From Trichosphaerium sp. ATCC 40318 (taxonomy: Eukaryota > Discosea > Flabellinia > Trichosidae): a DNA stretch of 64,000 nt. The stretch lies in NCBI GenBank assembly GCA_038496445.1, contig JALMLS010000275.1, positions 1 through 64,000 of the forward strand, read 5' to 3'. The position numbers and the translations under genes were made by a program. The notes below the pieces were generated by a model. That model was not told the origin of the DNA and did not search any database. It was given only the letters and a program-made list of their open reading frames with translations. Below, one piece after another: positions 46,201 to 57,323 of the stretch (its first letter is position 1; each line of letters starts with the position of its first letter).

Positions 46201-47928
46201 TGTGTCACCTCGTTCGTTTTTAGATTCGAGACATGCTCCTTTAGAAAGAAGATCTTCAGCATTTTCAACTGTACCATGTGCTGCTACGAAATGAAGTGCG
46301 GTATCTCCGGCTAGTTATGTTAGTGACAAATGCTTGACGCAACGTACATCTATTACTACCACTTGAACCAAGTTTAGAGAGTGTGTATATGTAATCAAAA
46401 CCATCAGGAAGGGTAGACTCAGTCTGGTCTGCTGAGTCGCATAACCGGTAGTCGCTTGAGTCATATCTTGATTGGTCTGAAGGGGGACCTGCCTTATTCT
46501 CATCAGGGGTTTTAACACAATGGCCTGCAATCATTTGTCCTAATGTAACATATTGAACTGCAACATGGTTTTTCGACCATCCATTAGCTTAAATAGAACA
46601 TTAGTAACATGTACGTAGAGTATTTGACATACCCGATAATACTCTTGCGTACAGTGTACAGGTTATACTTTGTATTGCCATGTTTACTTGTTCAATGCAT
46701 TTCGAGGAATGGTAAGGTATATGGGACTCGTGCACACATATTCCTTGCTCCGTATAAAAGTAAATTGTAGATGGTGGCCAAAAATTAATTCCTCCAACTG
46801 TTCCTAGAGCAAGTGTAAGAACATTCCAAAACTCTTCATTTCTAACCCCGCATTCCACAGTTAAGTAAAATAACATTAGGTGCGATACTTGTTATTGTAG
46901 GTTTGTCAATGTCATCTATGCTGTTATCAAAAGAAGTGTCACAAAGTGTGTTTCTAAACCAACCCATCCGCATATAAGCCGTTACTTTAACAATGAATTC
47001 AATAAGGAGTTCGCTCGATTGCTGCTTTAGTAGATTGTAAGAAACACATGTAATCATATAGGCACCATACCGAAAAAACACCAAACCGTAGGCGTGCATC
47101 GAACTTAAATGGGTGTCCATCCAATCTAACATTAATTCCTATCCAAACGATCATTTATTGTATTGTTAATACCAGTAAGTTGTACCTAATTGAACTCCAT
47201 CAAACGTGGCAACACCGTATGGATCAAAATTTCTTCGAATGTAATCTAAAAAATACATAGTTTTTTTAGTACTACGGACACTGGTTTAACGATTGAGTCC
47301 ATTCAGAGTAGGTAGAACTGCTGAAGAGCACATGGTGGTACTAGAAAATGGAATGGCCCGTAACTTTAGACGGACGATTTAGATCTTTCGTTTCGCCTAT
47401 CCAAGCGCATATTTATACCCGCAACATAATTTCAGCTTCAAAAAAAACCAAATAAAAACACGTGATCCAAACGTCACGCAAAAAAAATGGATCTTGGTAG
47501 AATGTTTTTCGTTTACTAAAAGCTAATTACGTAGTTTAAGGCCCTTAAACGCTTGCCTACCTCTTGGTTCGTCGTTTTCTCTAAGCTTCAATTGTTTAAA
47601 AGGTGATAGCCCTTCCGGTTCAATAATACACTCTACGAAGTATTGTGGTGCATCTTCTTTCACAGTCTACAAAGCAGTTAGTTTTAATACTATTGAGAGT
47701 CTTTACCAAACGAACGCGTGGTTCTGGTGTTAAATACTTGTTCGAACGTTCATCGCCAAAGAAATGTACTCTAGTTTCAATATCCCCACAATCCATTTTA
47801 GCGACAGGTTTTTTAATATCGTCTATCTCTGGCTGGTGTGTGTTCGCTGTGTCATCGCTTGTAGCAAAATATGAATCGCACGCTACAGACGGTAGAAGTG
47901 GAAATAGGCCTTCAAGTTGATTCTCCAT
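43272..47928 (-). pseudogene. Ankyrin / IFI44-like GTPase, copy 2 (tandem duplicate, broken)
   Basis: This is a tandem copy of the 39.9-43.26 kb gene; the duplication joins sequence upstream of copy 1's start to the middle of its last exon. Lesions are plain: a GAA-to-TAA change at the start of the first ankyrin repeat (~46,320); loss of ~460 bp that removes the G3-to-G4 part of the GTPase, with the breakpoint at AATTTC near 43,820; a 1.8 kb insertion inside the G1 exon (44,003-45,815); and truncation of the transmembrane exon after EYT. Its first exon holds about 28 codons that copy 1 lacks. Its N-terminal region does not share the copy-1 frameshift, so the two copies have decayed independently. 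Confidence 0.85.
44003..45815. mobile_element. Retroelement-like insertion with 13-bp target duplication
   Basis: The insertion is flanked by TACAAGTAGATCC at 43,990-44,002 and again at 45,816-45,828. Copy 1 has this site only once (in slightly different form), so the inserted segment is exactly 44,003-45,815. A long target duplication of variable type indicates target-primed insertion, as by a non-LTR retrotransposon. On the minus strand, GNREADNLAKLGRQ (~45,030) fits the conserved C-terminal GNxxADxLAK motif of RNase H. On the plus strand short coding-like tracts occur (HDNFLDTWGEINSK at ~44,500; NKRDYTNRNHMQRQHEIPDI at ~45,440). No full reverse transcriptase is present, so it is truncated, chimaeric or non-autonomous. 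Confidence 0.7.
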
Positions 47929-48121
47929 CTGGCGTATTTGTTCGAGTTAATAGTTTATTTTTGATTGACCAAAACAAAACCATGTCGTTAAATTAACTGA
48001 ATTTGTTCGAGACTAGCGCTAGTTAAGTCTTTTTGTGCTTATAATTTCGTACCATTATCGTCGGGTCTACATACGTAAAGATAAATAATCAATATACTAC
48101 CGCTAATAAGCATTTAGAGCA

Positions 48122-50251
48122 ATGGAATTGATTCAAAAAACGCTAGACGGTTCGTTTACTGTTTCCTTTTTATGTTTCCCCCGTTTCTCACAAATTAAAA
48201 AGAAGGAGAAACGTTGCTTCACGCAGCGGTAAATGAAAAAAACCACGACGCTGTCATATTACTGTTAAACAACGGGTGTGATGTAAATGCGAAAACTAAA
48301 AAAAGAGGCATAACTCCACTGCACCTAGCCGCGGTGAAAGGTGAAGCTCGTATCTTTGACACTCTCCTAAAAGCAGGTACTGCTCATTGTTTAGCTCAAT
48401 CATATTCTTTCCTCACTTTTTTTTTACTATTGTAGGAGCTGATGTCAATGCAACTACAACTGATGGTTTGACACCAGCCAGAGCAGCCCGAATTTTTGGT
48501 GAAGTGAAAGAGCAACACAAAGGATCTATGCGCAAAGAAAACGCATACAATGTACAAACCACAAGTTCATACAGTTCAAGAACAAGTGCTCATTTGACAC
48601 TTGAATCACCTCCAGAAAAGATACAAGAAGAAAAGTCACGTGAATTTAAACCTATCCCAGAAACCGTTTTCTCTTCTTCACCGAAAATTTGTGGCAACAA
48701 ACCAATATCATCTCAAGGGAAATATCACGATAGGAGTTTTAAATGCATACTCGCGATAATGTTGGCACAAGGTCGAAACATGAGTGTAAGTTTCCTTCTC
48801 GCTTTTCTTCTTTTTTGCTTTCCTTGACTCCAATTGTGAATTTGTTACTCACTCTCATAAGATCCCGGAACCTGTATATCATGCAAACCCATTTGCAAAC
48901 CGTGAACCAATTAGAGTGATTCTTCCTGGTAATGACATAACAAAATATGAATGTGAGGTTACACATCAGAATAAAAAAGAGTTAACACGAACATTCAAAT
49001 GTGGCGATCCAAACCTAAAATATAATAAGAAAAAAGGGAGACATCCAGTATTGGAGAAACGACAATCATCTACAAAAACGCCAGACGGAAATTTACAATA
49101 CAACTTGGTATTGGTACTTGCTCACAGTGGGTGGTACACCGCGACCATCAGCCACATTGACTCCAAAGAAATTTATAAGATAACCATCCGCGCTTACTCT
49201 CGCAATTCCAATTACAAAGGCCTCAAAGATAAAATAAAATACTACACATCTGAAAAGCAAGTAACCGAACAAGAAAAGAACCTCAGAAGTCGTGGAAACC
49301 AAAATACAAAGCAGTATGTTATCAGCTTAAGCTACAGTTCGCTAATGTAAAGTAAGGCCTACAAACAATCCTCAAACAAGACAAGACACAGAAAAGCCTG
49401 TTACATTATTGCAAATACGAAATTCGGATGAAATCCTGATGGAGAAAATGTCCAAAAAGCGAAAAAATACACACAAGCACGTCATTTCAATTTTAGCTAC
49501 AACTGCTAATATTAATTTTAGGCCTACAAACAATTCTCAAAAAAGACAAAGAACAGGAAAGCCTATGACATTGCACAACAGTAATTCAGTTGAAATCCTG
49601 CGGGAGAAAATGTCGAATCTGCTTGTTGGCAAAAAGCATACTTCAACATTCTATATCAACTTGCTTGGTAAACCCGTACTCACAAAAGAACAACTCGATA
49701 ATGGATGTACACCTACAACTATCTGGGGCACCGAACCTGATCCGAGAAAAGTTACAATTACCACTCATGCCATCAATACTCCTTCTGAAAAAGAACTTAA
49801 CGAGCTTCTCATGGAAGCCTCTCGTCTCATTTATGGCTCCAAAGAAATTATCATACAAAATCTACACAATAAAAGCGCTGGTTTGGAGATCACCAGAAAC
49901 TCCTATATCATCACAGTGCGAGATTCTGACAGCATCCCTTTATCTTCAAAAGAGAGCTGTTTTTTTATTCATGGTCTACTTTGGTCAGCTGTGGCTCGCC
50001 TCCCTATAGTTCAAGAGGTTCGCTTTTCAGGTATTCCAGTACCTATTATTGAAAGTGACTTTTCAGCTTTTGTGGCTCAGCAGTTCAATGCCACTGTTAT
50101 TGATGGAAAACGAGTACTTTTAAACAATTTCCCAACTAAAGACATTATCATTTCTCTTGGTGAAGCATGTGATAAGCTCATGGAAGGGACATTCTCTTTA
50201 CACCTCCAGCGCGAAGAATTACATATCATATACAAAACCATTAAGAGTTAA
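48122..50251 (+). CDS. Ankyrin-repeat protein with unknown C-terminal domains
   Basis: Exon 1 (MELIQKTLD) splices to two to three ankyrin repeats (GETLLHAAVNEKNHDAVILL; GITPLHLAAVKGEARIFDTL; LKAGADVNATTTDGLTPARA). A low-complexity Ser/Pro/Lys linker follows, then two regions I do not recognise (about VRVILPG... to KQYVISLSYSSLM, and PTNNSQKRQRTGK to the end, IYKTIKS-TAA). A 174-nt GTAAAG...TTTTAG intron (49,348-49,521) joins ...SSLM to PTNNSQ in frame and removes an apparent stop, so 48,122-50,251 is one gene of roughly 640 residues. It starts about 190 bp from the divergent GTPase pseudogene, and its ankyrin N-terminus suggests a distant relationship to that family. No P-loop is present. Confidence 0.75.
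49353..49640 (+). repeat. Direct duplication of an exon 5' part within an intron
   Basis: The segment starting GCCTACAAACAATCCTCAAA (49,353) is repeated as GCCTACAAACAATTCTCAAA from 49,522, with the similarity running about 105 bp through a GAAATCCTG...GAGAAAATGTC motif. The second copy is the real exon start of the ankyrin gene. The first lies in the preceding intron and still encodes a matching peptide (PTNNPQTRQDTEKPVTL), so it may be a spare or alternative exon. Confidence 0.8.
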
Positions 50252-50392
50252 GCTAGGGTTTTCATAATCCACTAAAACTGTTTTGTTCTCCGTATTCCAT
50301 TGTAAAATAAACTTAACATTTGCATTTTGACTTCGCTAATTTAAACAACCCAAGAACATCTTCATTATGTGTTTTCACAGTAGGTAATAAAG

Positions 50393-50834
50393 GTCTTCGC
50401 CTAGAATTTGGTAAAAAACATCAAGATAAAAATGCGAGCGAAAGGTGGCACTTAGCCTAGTCCAACACTACCAGATTGGAGGAGACTCCGTCTCGCTCGG
50501 TTGCGACCCTATTTGGATCAACGTAGCCAGAAACCCTTCCCATTTATTGGATTGATCTCTTGTACAAATCAATAAATTACATTAAACAAACTTTTTCTAT
50601 CGTAATCTGGCATTGAGCACGTTTATTATCCTCAAGATGCAAACCATCCAGATAATACAAGGCTTGATACAAATGTCGGTACATGAGTTTTAGTGGTCTG
50701 TTCAGCTATACCAACTTGAAGATAACAATCAGCAGTGAAAAGGTTTACACAGATTGTTGTGGTTACTATTGGCTCAGGATGCGTAGTTTTAAAATTTTAA
50801 GAGCTAACAGCTAAAACGAACCAGAAAACGCATA
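50393..50834 (-). repeat. Dispersed repeat, inverted partner of 19,378-19,512 plus 22,857-23,262
   Basis: The reverse complement matches two separated pieces of the mobile region on the left of the window. Here they are contiguous apart from about 37 bp. Homology ends exactly at 50,834, opposite the right terminus of element C. No coding signal is seen. Confidence 0.85.
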
Positions 50835-50879
50835 GCAAAAGACTTCTATTGGTAAAGTAGTATCAGGAGAGAATTTCGT

Positions 50880-51140
50880 TAAGCAGTTCTACTACTGGTT
50901 TAACGATTGAGTCCACTCAGAGTAGGTATAACTGATGAAGAGCACATGGGCTATGAACGTGGAAATTGAGAATCAGATATGCCTCGAAAATGTTGATTTT
51001 ATCTCAGCAATAAAAACTCTGTCCTGTCAACTGTGAACGTGTCTTTCAACTTCTTTACTACGGACCCAGTCATGTTTTTATCACCTTAATAATATCAAGT
51101 ACGTACTAGCCCATCCACACGATGGAGGGAAATACTTATC
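50880..51140. repeat. Patchwork of gene fragments from the GTPase / coiled-coil cluster
   Basis: Bases 50,880-50,945 match an intron of the GTPase genes (TGGTTTAACGATTGAGTCCA, compare 47,282). Bases 50,950-51,140 match the 3' coding end and 3' flank of the transmembrane coiled-coil gene (AAATTGAGAATCAGATA, then GTTGATTTTATCT; compare 55,918-56,165). All pieces are non-coding here. Confidence 0.75.
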
Positions 51141-53250
51141 GTTTTACCATTGATAGAAAGGTAGGTATGTTGTGCCTATCCTTGAGTTTGGAATAACTAC
51201 TGCTTCCGGAGGACGATAACTGAGCAGTGATTTATATATTTTCTGGCGGGTTCATAGGAAAAAAAACTCCCGGTTCATAAGAATTTCAACTTTTTTCAAC
51301 GCAACCATACACACAGCAGTCAACTTTTAATTGTTTGTTTCTTTTTACAGGTATGGGAATCATGCTCAATATTGTATACAAACAGCAAAATCTCATATTG
51401 AAGCATTTGATAGGCCGGGACATGACGAAATTCACAGCGTCCACATTTTTCTGTTTTTTTTAGCAGTGTCCATGAATTGATCACGCACCACCTGAGATAA
51501 TACAAAATAACGTGATATGGTTGCTGTATAGGCAAGTGACATAGAGTGTTCAATACAAGACCCCATTGAGAATATCAATGTCATTAAAATGAGTGACATA
51601 CATTTCCCTACGAACTGAAATTTGAGAGTTTAGTAGTAATGCATACACTTGTAGTCATTGTAAGACTCTAAAATGTCTACAAGATTAGTGCTAGGGCAAT
51701 AAAATAGATGTGGCTTCAGTTATGGATCTTTGGAGTTGTCACATAATACACACGCAAAATTCAAGCAACCGGGCAGACACTTAAATATGTACCCTTTGTG
51801 TTGAATCCAACGTTGCGCCTATTGATTGGTCGTTTTTTGAAACTTTCGCTACTAAAATCGTTAGTATGATAAACAAAGTGTTGTAGAAGATCCTTTATGA
51901 ATTGTAACGCGTGATAAGTTGTGTACAAGCTTGTTAAACCAGAAAATGTTGTAATGTACACTAAACGACACGCCATGACACGCCATGACAAACTACGTAC
52001 TGTTTTTAAACCATGTGATTGATTCTTATGAATGGGGTAGTCTTTTTCTGTTTTTTTACTAGATGGGAGTTGACACTTTTATATTTGTGATTCTAATAAT
52101 TCAGTCTCGGGCATATGGTCAAATCCCAGTCTTGAAAATATGCGCGTACTTTTGTAAAGTCGATTATTCTGCGCTCTAGCTGTACTGGTTTTACTCAGCC
52201 AAATTTTGTGCGTGTGTTTGTGGTATCAAATAATTTTTTGCTACACACAGTACTGAGAAATCGCGAAAAAACATACACGCCAGTAACAGCTGGTGCTCTT
52301 GTGTGGCTTGAAAATTAACACGAACTTGTTCGGGCTGTATGGCATCGTAAAAAATGTGGACCTGCATGTGGGAGGAGAAAAGCTGTATTTACCTGTTCCA
52401 TCATTGTTTTTTTTTATTATGTGGTTGCATTGTATTACATCTTGTGGTAATTTATTTCACCAGTAGGGATTGTAAAAATCAACTACAGTAGTGAAAATTG
52501 CACTAATTTTCAATTTTAAAAAAGTTTTTCACTAAATTTGGTAATAAATTGCGAAAGTCGTGCACCAAAGTACTTTATTGAATTTCATATAGCTATAAAC
52601 GATGAAAATTAAATACATACAATACACTGGGCGCTTTTTACAAAAATGTAACGGTTTAACAGCAAATAAGAGGTGTACTTCTACTATTTGGATTTCTAGG
52701 CGCGTATAAAGCAACAATAACCACTTCTTGGGAGTGTTAGTTGTATAGAAAATCAGAAAAAGCTGTTTTTCTTATACAGGCGCCACAGCGCCTATAATAT
52801 TGTACCAACGCTTCTCACAATTATAAGATTGTGCTTTATGGTGTTTTTTTGCAGATCAAGGGTGTGCTGTGCATGAAAACAGAGTTTGTGAACAAACAAC
52901 ACTCATGCTCCCCATAGATACTTTAAACCACATAGTGCATGTAATGCGCCATTAAACAGGACGAGTGTACTTTTTTTTCTCTTGTGCCAAAACCAAAAAT
53001 AACCAAAATACTTGCGATGTATTTACACACGTAAAACACCATGTTAAAACACATTAACGGCCATTATTATTAAGTCACAACTTGCTTATCAAGAGCGACT
53101 TGTGCCATACACTATGAATGGGGAGTTCAAAAAGTTAAGTCTTATGAATGGGGATATTAAGTCGTAAGATCTCGGCAGATTTTAGTATAAACTTGGTACA
53201 GTATTGCGAAATAACAGCATAAATGGTTTATTTAGCGAAAAATTCTCTAG
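51141..53250. other. Gene-free intergenic region (~2.1 kb)
   Basis: No exon chain or domain is visible on either strand. The phrase TTATGAATGGGG recurs three times (near 52,028, 53,111 and 53,144), perhaps the relic of a small repeat. Confidence 0.55.
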
Positions 53251-54713
53251 TTACAACTCACTAGCCATAGAGTCTAGTTTTCTACCCCTTTGCATAACAA
53301 ATTGGTACATAAAAAATACCGCAAACATCATCACCACGATAACGATAGTCTCAACTCCTATTTTAATACCGCTTGTATACTCCCTGGCTCTCCTTAATAA
53401 ATTCTTTGTTCCTTCCTATTGTACTGTGAGAATGAGAAAATGATATCTAAGAGAAAATGTGTGCCTTAAATTTCCTTATGGATGTTCTATCATCAGCGAG
53501 TCTTGTAACTACAACGTAATTTGGTTAGTAGTTACTTTTTTGGCTCTGATATCTTTTTTTACTTGCCTCCTCCTACTCCACATAGTTGAATTTTTTCCAA
53601 ACATCTGGCAATAGCTTCAACCGTTCTAAAAATACACAGTCATCTCTCAGAATGAAAATAAAAAAAAAAAGCAGCTCTCAACTTACAGCTTGTATTTGGT
53701 ACTATCCCTATCAAACACTTCTCGTTTTGTGTAGTTGGAAACATACACTACTTCGTCGAATTCTACAAAGGGATTAAATAAATTAAACAAGTGTTTACTT
53801 ACTGTCTTCTGCTTCGTCCCACTTTACTTTGTCAAGATTCGCATCTTGAATAGGAGCTTGCCCAGGGGCAGTGATTTCATCGTTTGCTTTGTCAATATGA
53901 GTGATGAGTACAATGTATGGGATTCCTAGCGAATTTAAATAAATACAAATACAACACTGGCATACCTCTTTTCTTCAAGTCCGTTGCATAAGACTGAAGT
54001 GAATCTAGTGACTTGCTATCTTTGTATTTTCCAACCAAGATCGCTAATTGGATTTTATCTTTTTCTTGCTTTCCTCTAGCTCTCATATAATTCTTAGCGT
54101 CCTGAGTTGGCAACGCTTCGATATCTGTGCACGTGGTCAGCTTTTTTTGGTTTGGATTTCAACGCACATTTTTCAATTTCTTCCCCGATCTTCTTCTCCT
54201 CAAGTGCATTGATAGACATTCCGCTTTTGATCGTTTCTTCCAGTAATGTCACGTGCTCCCCAATGTCTTGACCTGATGGAATGCCAGGAGTAGTCCTACG
54301 GAGGTGTAAGAAGCAACCTTTGAGGTTTAAGCACACCAAACTTTCAAGAAGATGTTGTTGGGTAACCGCAATCCAACCCGAATTGTAGTTCCAGTTATCG
54401 CCAGTGTACTCTCATTATCGAACTTTGCGGTTCGGTCTAAGCCTGAAGCAATAGCGACCCAACCATTAAAGAAACATGTCTTGCCAGTAGCCTCCTTACC
54501 GAAAATAGCGATGTTACAATCAGACGGCCAATAAGGGAAAAATTCGCTGATAGCTATACACAGCTGTTTAACAGATGGGTTTTTTGCTGTTAGAGCTTTA
54601 AGGGTTATGTTCGCCTTTTGAATCATGTTCGGCTCGTTCCTGAAAGAGTTTGTTAGGCGCATACAAAGTATGGATATTTCAGTTCCTTTAGGAACATTAG
54701 CGTACGCTGCCAT
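53251..54713 (-). CDS. IFI44-like GTPase / transmembrane protein, copy 3 (no ankyrins)
   Basis: This is a shorter family member starting MAAYANVPKGTEISILCMRL, homologous to copy 1 from just upstream of the GTPase to the end. It has G1 AIFGKEATGKTCFFN, where the P-loop body differs from copy 1 (GKEATGKT against GPPSSGKT), the same TTPG at G3, G4 THIDK, the VSNYTKREVFD segment, and the C-terminal transmembrane helix with MYQFVMQRGRKLD before TAA. No internal stop was seen with the copy-1 intron pattern. Differences are concentrated around the P-loop and the preceding helix (FFPYWPSDCN against FTPSWGSTCN), while the 3' half is nearly identical. The N-terminal ankyrin half is absent. The gene is divergent with the coiled-coil gene at 54,878. 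Confidence 0.72.
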
Positions 54714-54877
54714 ACTGTGTCGCGAGGTGTTGCGCTGACTGTTATAGTACTGTCGAGAGGTGTTCCTGTTGTTAACAAAGTGTTTTGTTTGTGAACTGAC
54801 CGTTTTTTAAAACGTGATGACTCATCACAGGAACAGGAACTCTTGAACAAAAACCAATCACGTATTTTCAAAAAACA

Positions 54878-56022
54878 ATGGAGAAAGAAAAAGTAGCAGT
54901 ATTTGTTCGAGACATCCCTAGCCATGTGGAACACGCTGAAAGTTTTTTCAACCAGAAAGAATATCAAAAGTTCGAATATGTGTTTGTAAAGTTAACGAAC
55001 GCTGGTATCAATGACCCCAATAATTCTGTACGTTCCACGTAGGTCTAGAACAAAAACCCTTCAACTAATTCTAACTGCAGTTTGTATACCATGACGCTAT
55101 TCGCAGAGGATGCGATGCAAGCGACAAGCACATGATATTGTATGTCGACCACGATGGGAGTGGTCGCATTGGTACAGATAACAATGCGCGCGATGGGTCT
55201 CATAGTGCGTTTCTAAGAGCCCTTAAAAACGTAAACGTTGATTCTGGTACAATTGACTTGGTTTCAAACCTTTCTTACTTACACGTGTTCATTTAGTGTT
55301 TTTACTGATTGACCGCAAAGATATGAAGGATTACAACAGAACTAATGTTAAACAACAGTCTTTCGTAAAACAAATAATTCCAGAGCGTCGCATTCTATGG
55401 ACCAGTGGTACGTGACAAACTGCCCCAACATACACTAATAATAACTACTTGATAGACAACACAAACGAGGAAATTGTGGCCAAGATTACAAACGGACCCA
55501 CCGATAGATCTCATTTTAAATTACACTCAGATGGATTCAAAATCCGGTGGAACGTAGTCATTGGTATAGCATTATTTATCGCTATTGGGATTGTTGGTAC
55601 GAACTTGGCATTTGTAATAGCTTGTGACACTTTTAGTTGTGCTCCTGGGGCAGGGTGAGAAATGTGACAATATTACAATAAGTTTTCAAGACAGGCTAAA
55701 CAAGATGACAGGTAAATTAGATGAGTCTACGACGAGAAATAGCATTTTGGCAGCCGATTTATTAACACAAACAAAATTAAAAGAAAATGTTATACAAAAA
55801 GGAAGTGAAAATATGGGACTACTCCCCATGATGAGCAGTAAATTAAATACAATAAACGGTGTGGTAAAGGCGCAGGCTGCCGAATTCAAACAAAAACTGG
55901 AGGCTGCTATGAAAGTGCAAATTGAGAATCAGATAGAAATGGAGAATCAAATTGCTGAATTTACCCGAGACATAAAGAAGATGGAAAGAGAGTGGCAAGA
56001 ATTCGTCGAAGCTCAAGGCTAA
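54878..56022 (+). CDS. Single-pass membrane protein with C-terminal coiled coil
   Basis: The ATG at 54,878 gives MEKEKVAVFVRDIPSHVEHA. Short introns (one of only 24 nt at about 55,595) join exons with an EF-hand-like loop fragment (DHDGSGRIGTDN, though the last position is Asn, not Glu), an LIDRKDMKDY exon, and a transmembrane helix (VVIGIALFIAIGIV, ~55,570). After a small CDTFSCAP exon come ~110 residues of coiled coil (LNKMTGKLDEST ... QIENQIEMENQIAEFTR) ending VEAQG-TAA. Function is unknown. Fragments of this gene's 3' part occur at 39.7 and 51.0 kb, each beside GTPase copies, so it has been duplicated together with them. Confidence 0.65.
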
Positions 56023-56261
56023 GTATGCCTTGAAAAAGTTGATTTTATCTTAGCAATAAAAACTCTGTCCTGTCAAATATGAACGTCTTTCACTTCTTTA
56101 CTAAGGCGCCAGTCAGATATTTTTATCCCTAGTACCCTGTCAAGTACTACGCCAATCCTCAAACGGTGGAGTGAGAATACATGGCACAATGTGACACCTT
56201 CCTAAGCCACGTGTCTAATGTGATCCAATTTTTACTTAACCATTTGACTCATAATACGCTC

Positions 56262-57323
56262 ATGTATCGTGTGCTTGTATTACTCGTGATTTTGTTATTA
56301 ACTGGCTCTGCTATTGCTGCCAACAAGAAACCAAAGCTTGGCGCTTGTATGTCTCCAAAACATACTTTATGCGCGGATTTTGATAATATGGATAATATGG
56401 CTTGGTTTTACGACTGGAGTGGGGCTATGAAATCATTTAATACCCAGAACTGTTCAAAGACTAGTTATGAAAGCGTCGAGTACGTACCGCAAATCTGGGG
56501 GAAAAATGTCGTTTGTACGCACGTGATCACTATTTCTTCCCTTTTTCACCTTTCTACAGTGTCTGATACAACTATACTTCAACAAGCGTCGTATTTGATA
56601 GGGTTTAACGAACCTAGTCATCAAAAACAATCCAATGCACGTATTTTTTTTTTGGTCAATTGTTTTATTGTTTGACTTCTACAAGGTTTCTCCTGAAGAA
56701 GCAGCACATCTATGGAAGCAACTTGAAGCTTATGCTGTTCAATATAATCTCAAGTTAGTTAGTCCATGTGTTGCAAACTTCAATGCTGCCGCGCCTGCAT
56801 TGTGGTTTGAGGAATGGTACGTTAGTAGAATGCCTTTCATTAAGCTAATAAATTAAGGTTTTCAAATTGTACTGAACTTTATGGCAACGCCGGGTGTCAT
56901 GTCGACTTTATGTGTACACATGCTTATTATAATCCTGGTGGCGCTAACACAATGATGACAATGATTGACAAGTTGTATAAAAAGTATGGCAAGCAAGTTT
57001 GGATAACTGAGTACGTAACTACCTTGTTGTTTTTACTCCTTCTACTACTTAACTGATAATTCGTTTAGATTTGCATGTCCACCTTGGAATGACTGTACCG
57101 CTGCTAACAATCTTAAGTTCATGAAAGAGATTCTACCAAAACTTGACGCCTCTAGTGCTGTTTTTAGGTATTCTTGGTTTTCGTCTAGGTGTGGGGAGCA
57201 AGGAGGTTGCGGTTTGTTGAACTATACTAGCTCACAGTTGACGGAACTTGGTATGTATAATTGTGCAAATATTGTTGTGATTAAATGACAATAGGAGAGT
57301 GGTACAACACTTATGCTGGTTAA
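56262..57323 (+). CDS. Secreted GH128-type glycoside hydrolase (beta-1,3-glucanase-like)
   Basis: The ATG at 56,262 starts a clean signal peptide (MYRVLVLLVILLLTGSAIA-A). An upstream in-frame ATG at 56,181 would bury it. Landmarks of the Glyco_hydro_cc / GH128 family follow in order: MAWFYDWSG, YVPQIWG, LIGFNEPSHQKQSN (acid/base Glu in NEP), PEEAAHLWKQLE, CHVDFMCTHAYYNPGG, KQVWITEFACPPWNDC (nucleophile Glu in WITEF), FRYSWFSSR, and a final EWYNTYAG-TAA. Five or six introns of 40-80 nt are removed. The length (about 270 residues) matches a single-domain family member. Such enzymes cleave beta-1,3-glucans, suggesting wall remodelling or feeding on fungal, algal or oomycete walls. Confidence 0.9.

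Noticed and set aside
49347-49352. Stop codon after SSLM as the end of the ankyrin gene, with a second gene starting at 49,409
   Set aside because: A GTAAAG...TTTTAG intron joins the two frames exactly (SSLM-PTNNSQ) and the second frame has no convincing own promoter or start.
51320-51991. Minus-strand frames of 76-77 codons
   Set aside because: No domain, no splice partners and biased composition, lying in a duplicated, gene-free stretch.
55080-55200. EF-hand in the transmembrane coiled-coil protein
   Set aside because: The loop DHDGSGRIGTDN has Asn instead of Glu at position 12 and lacks a paired second EF-hand, so calcium binding is not supported.
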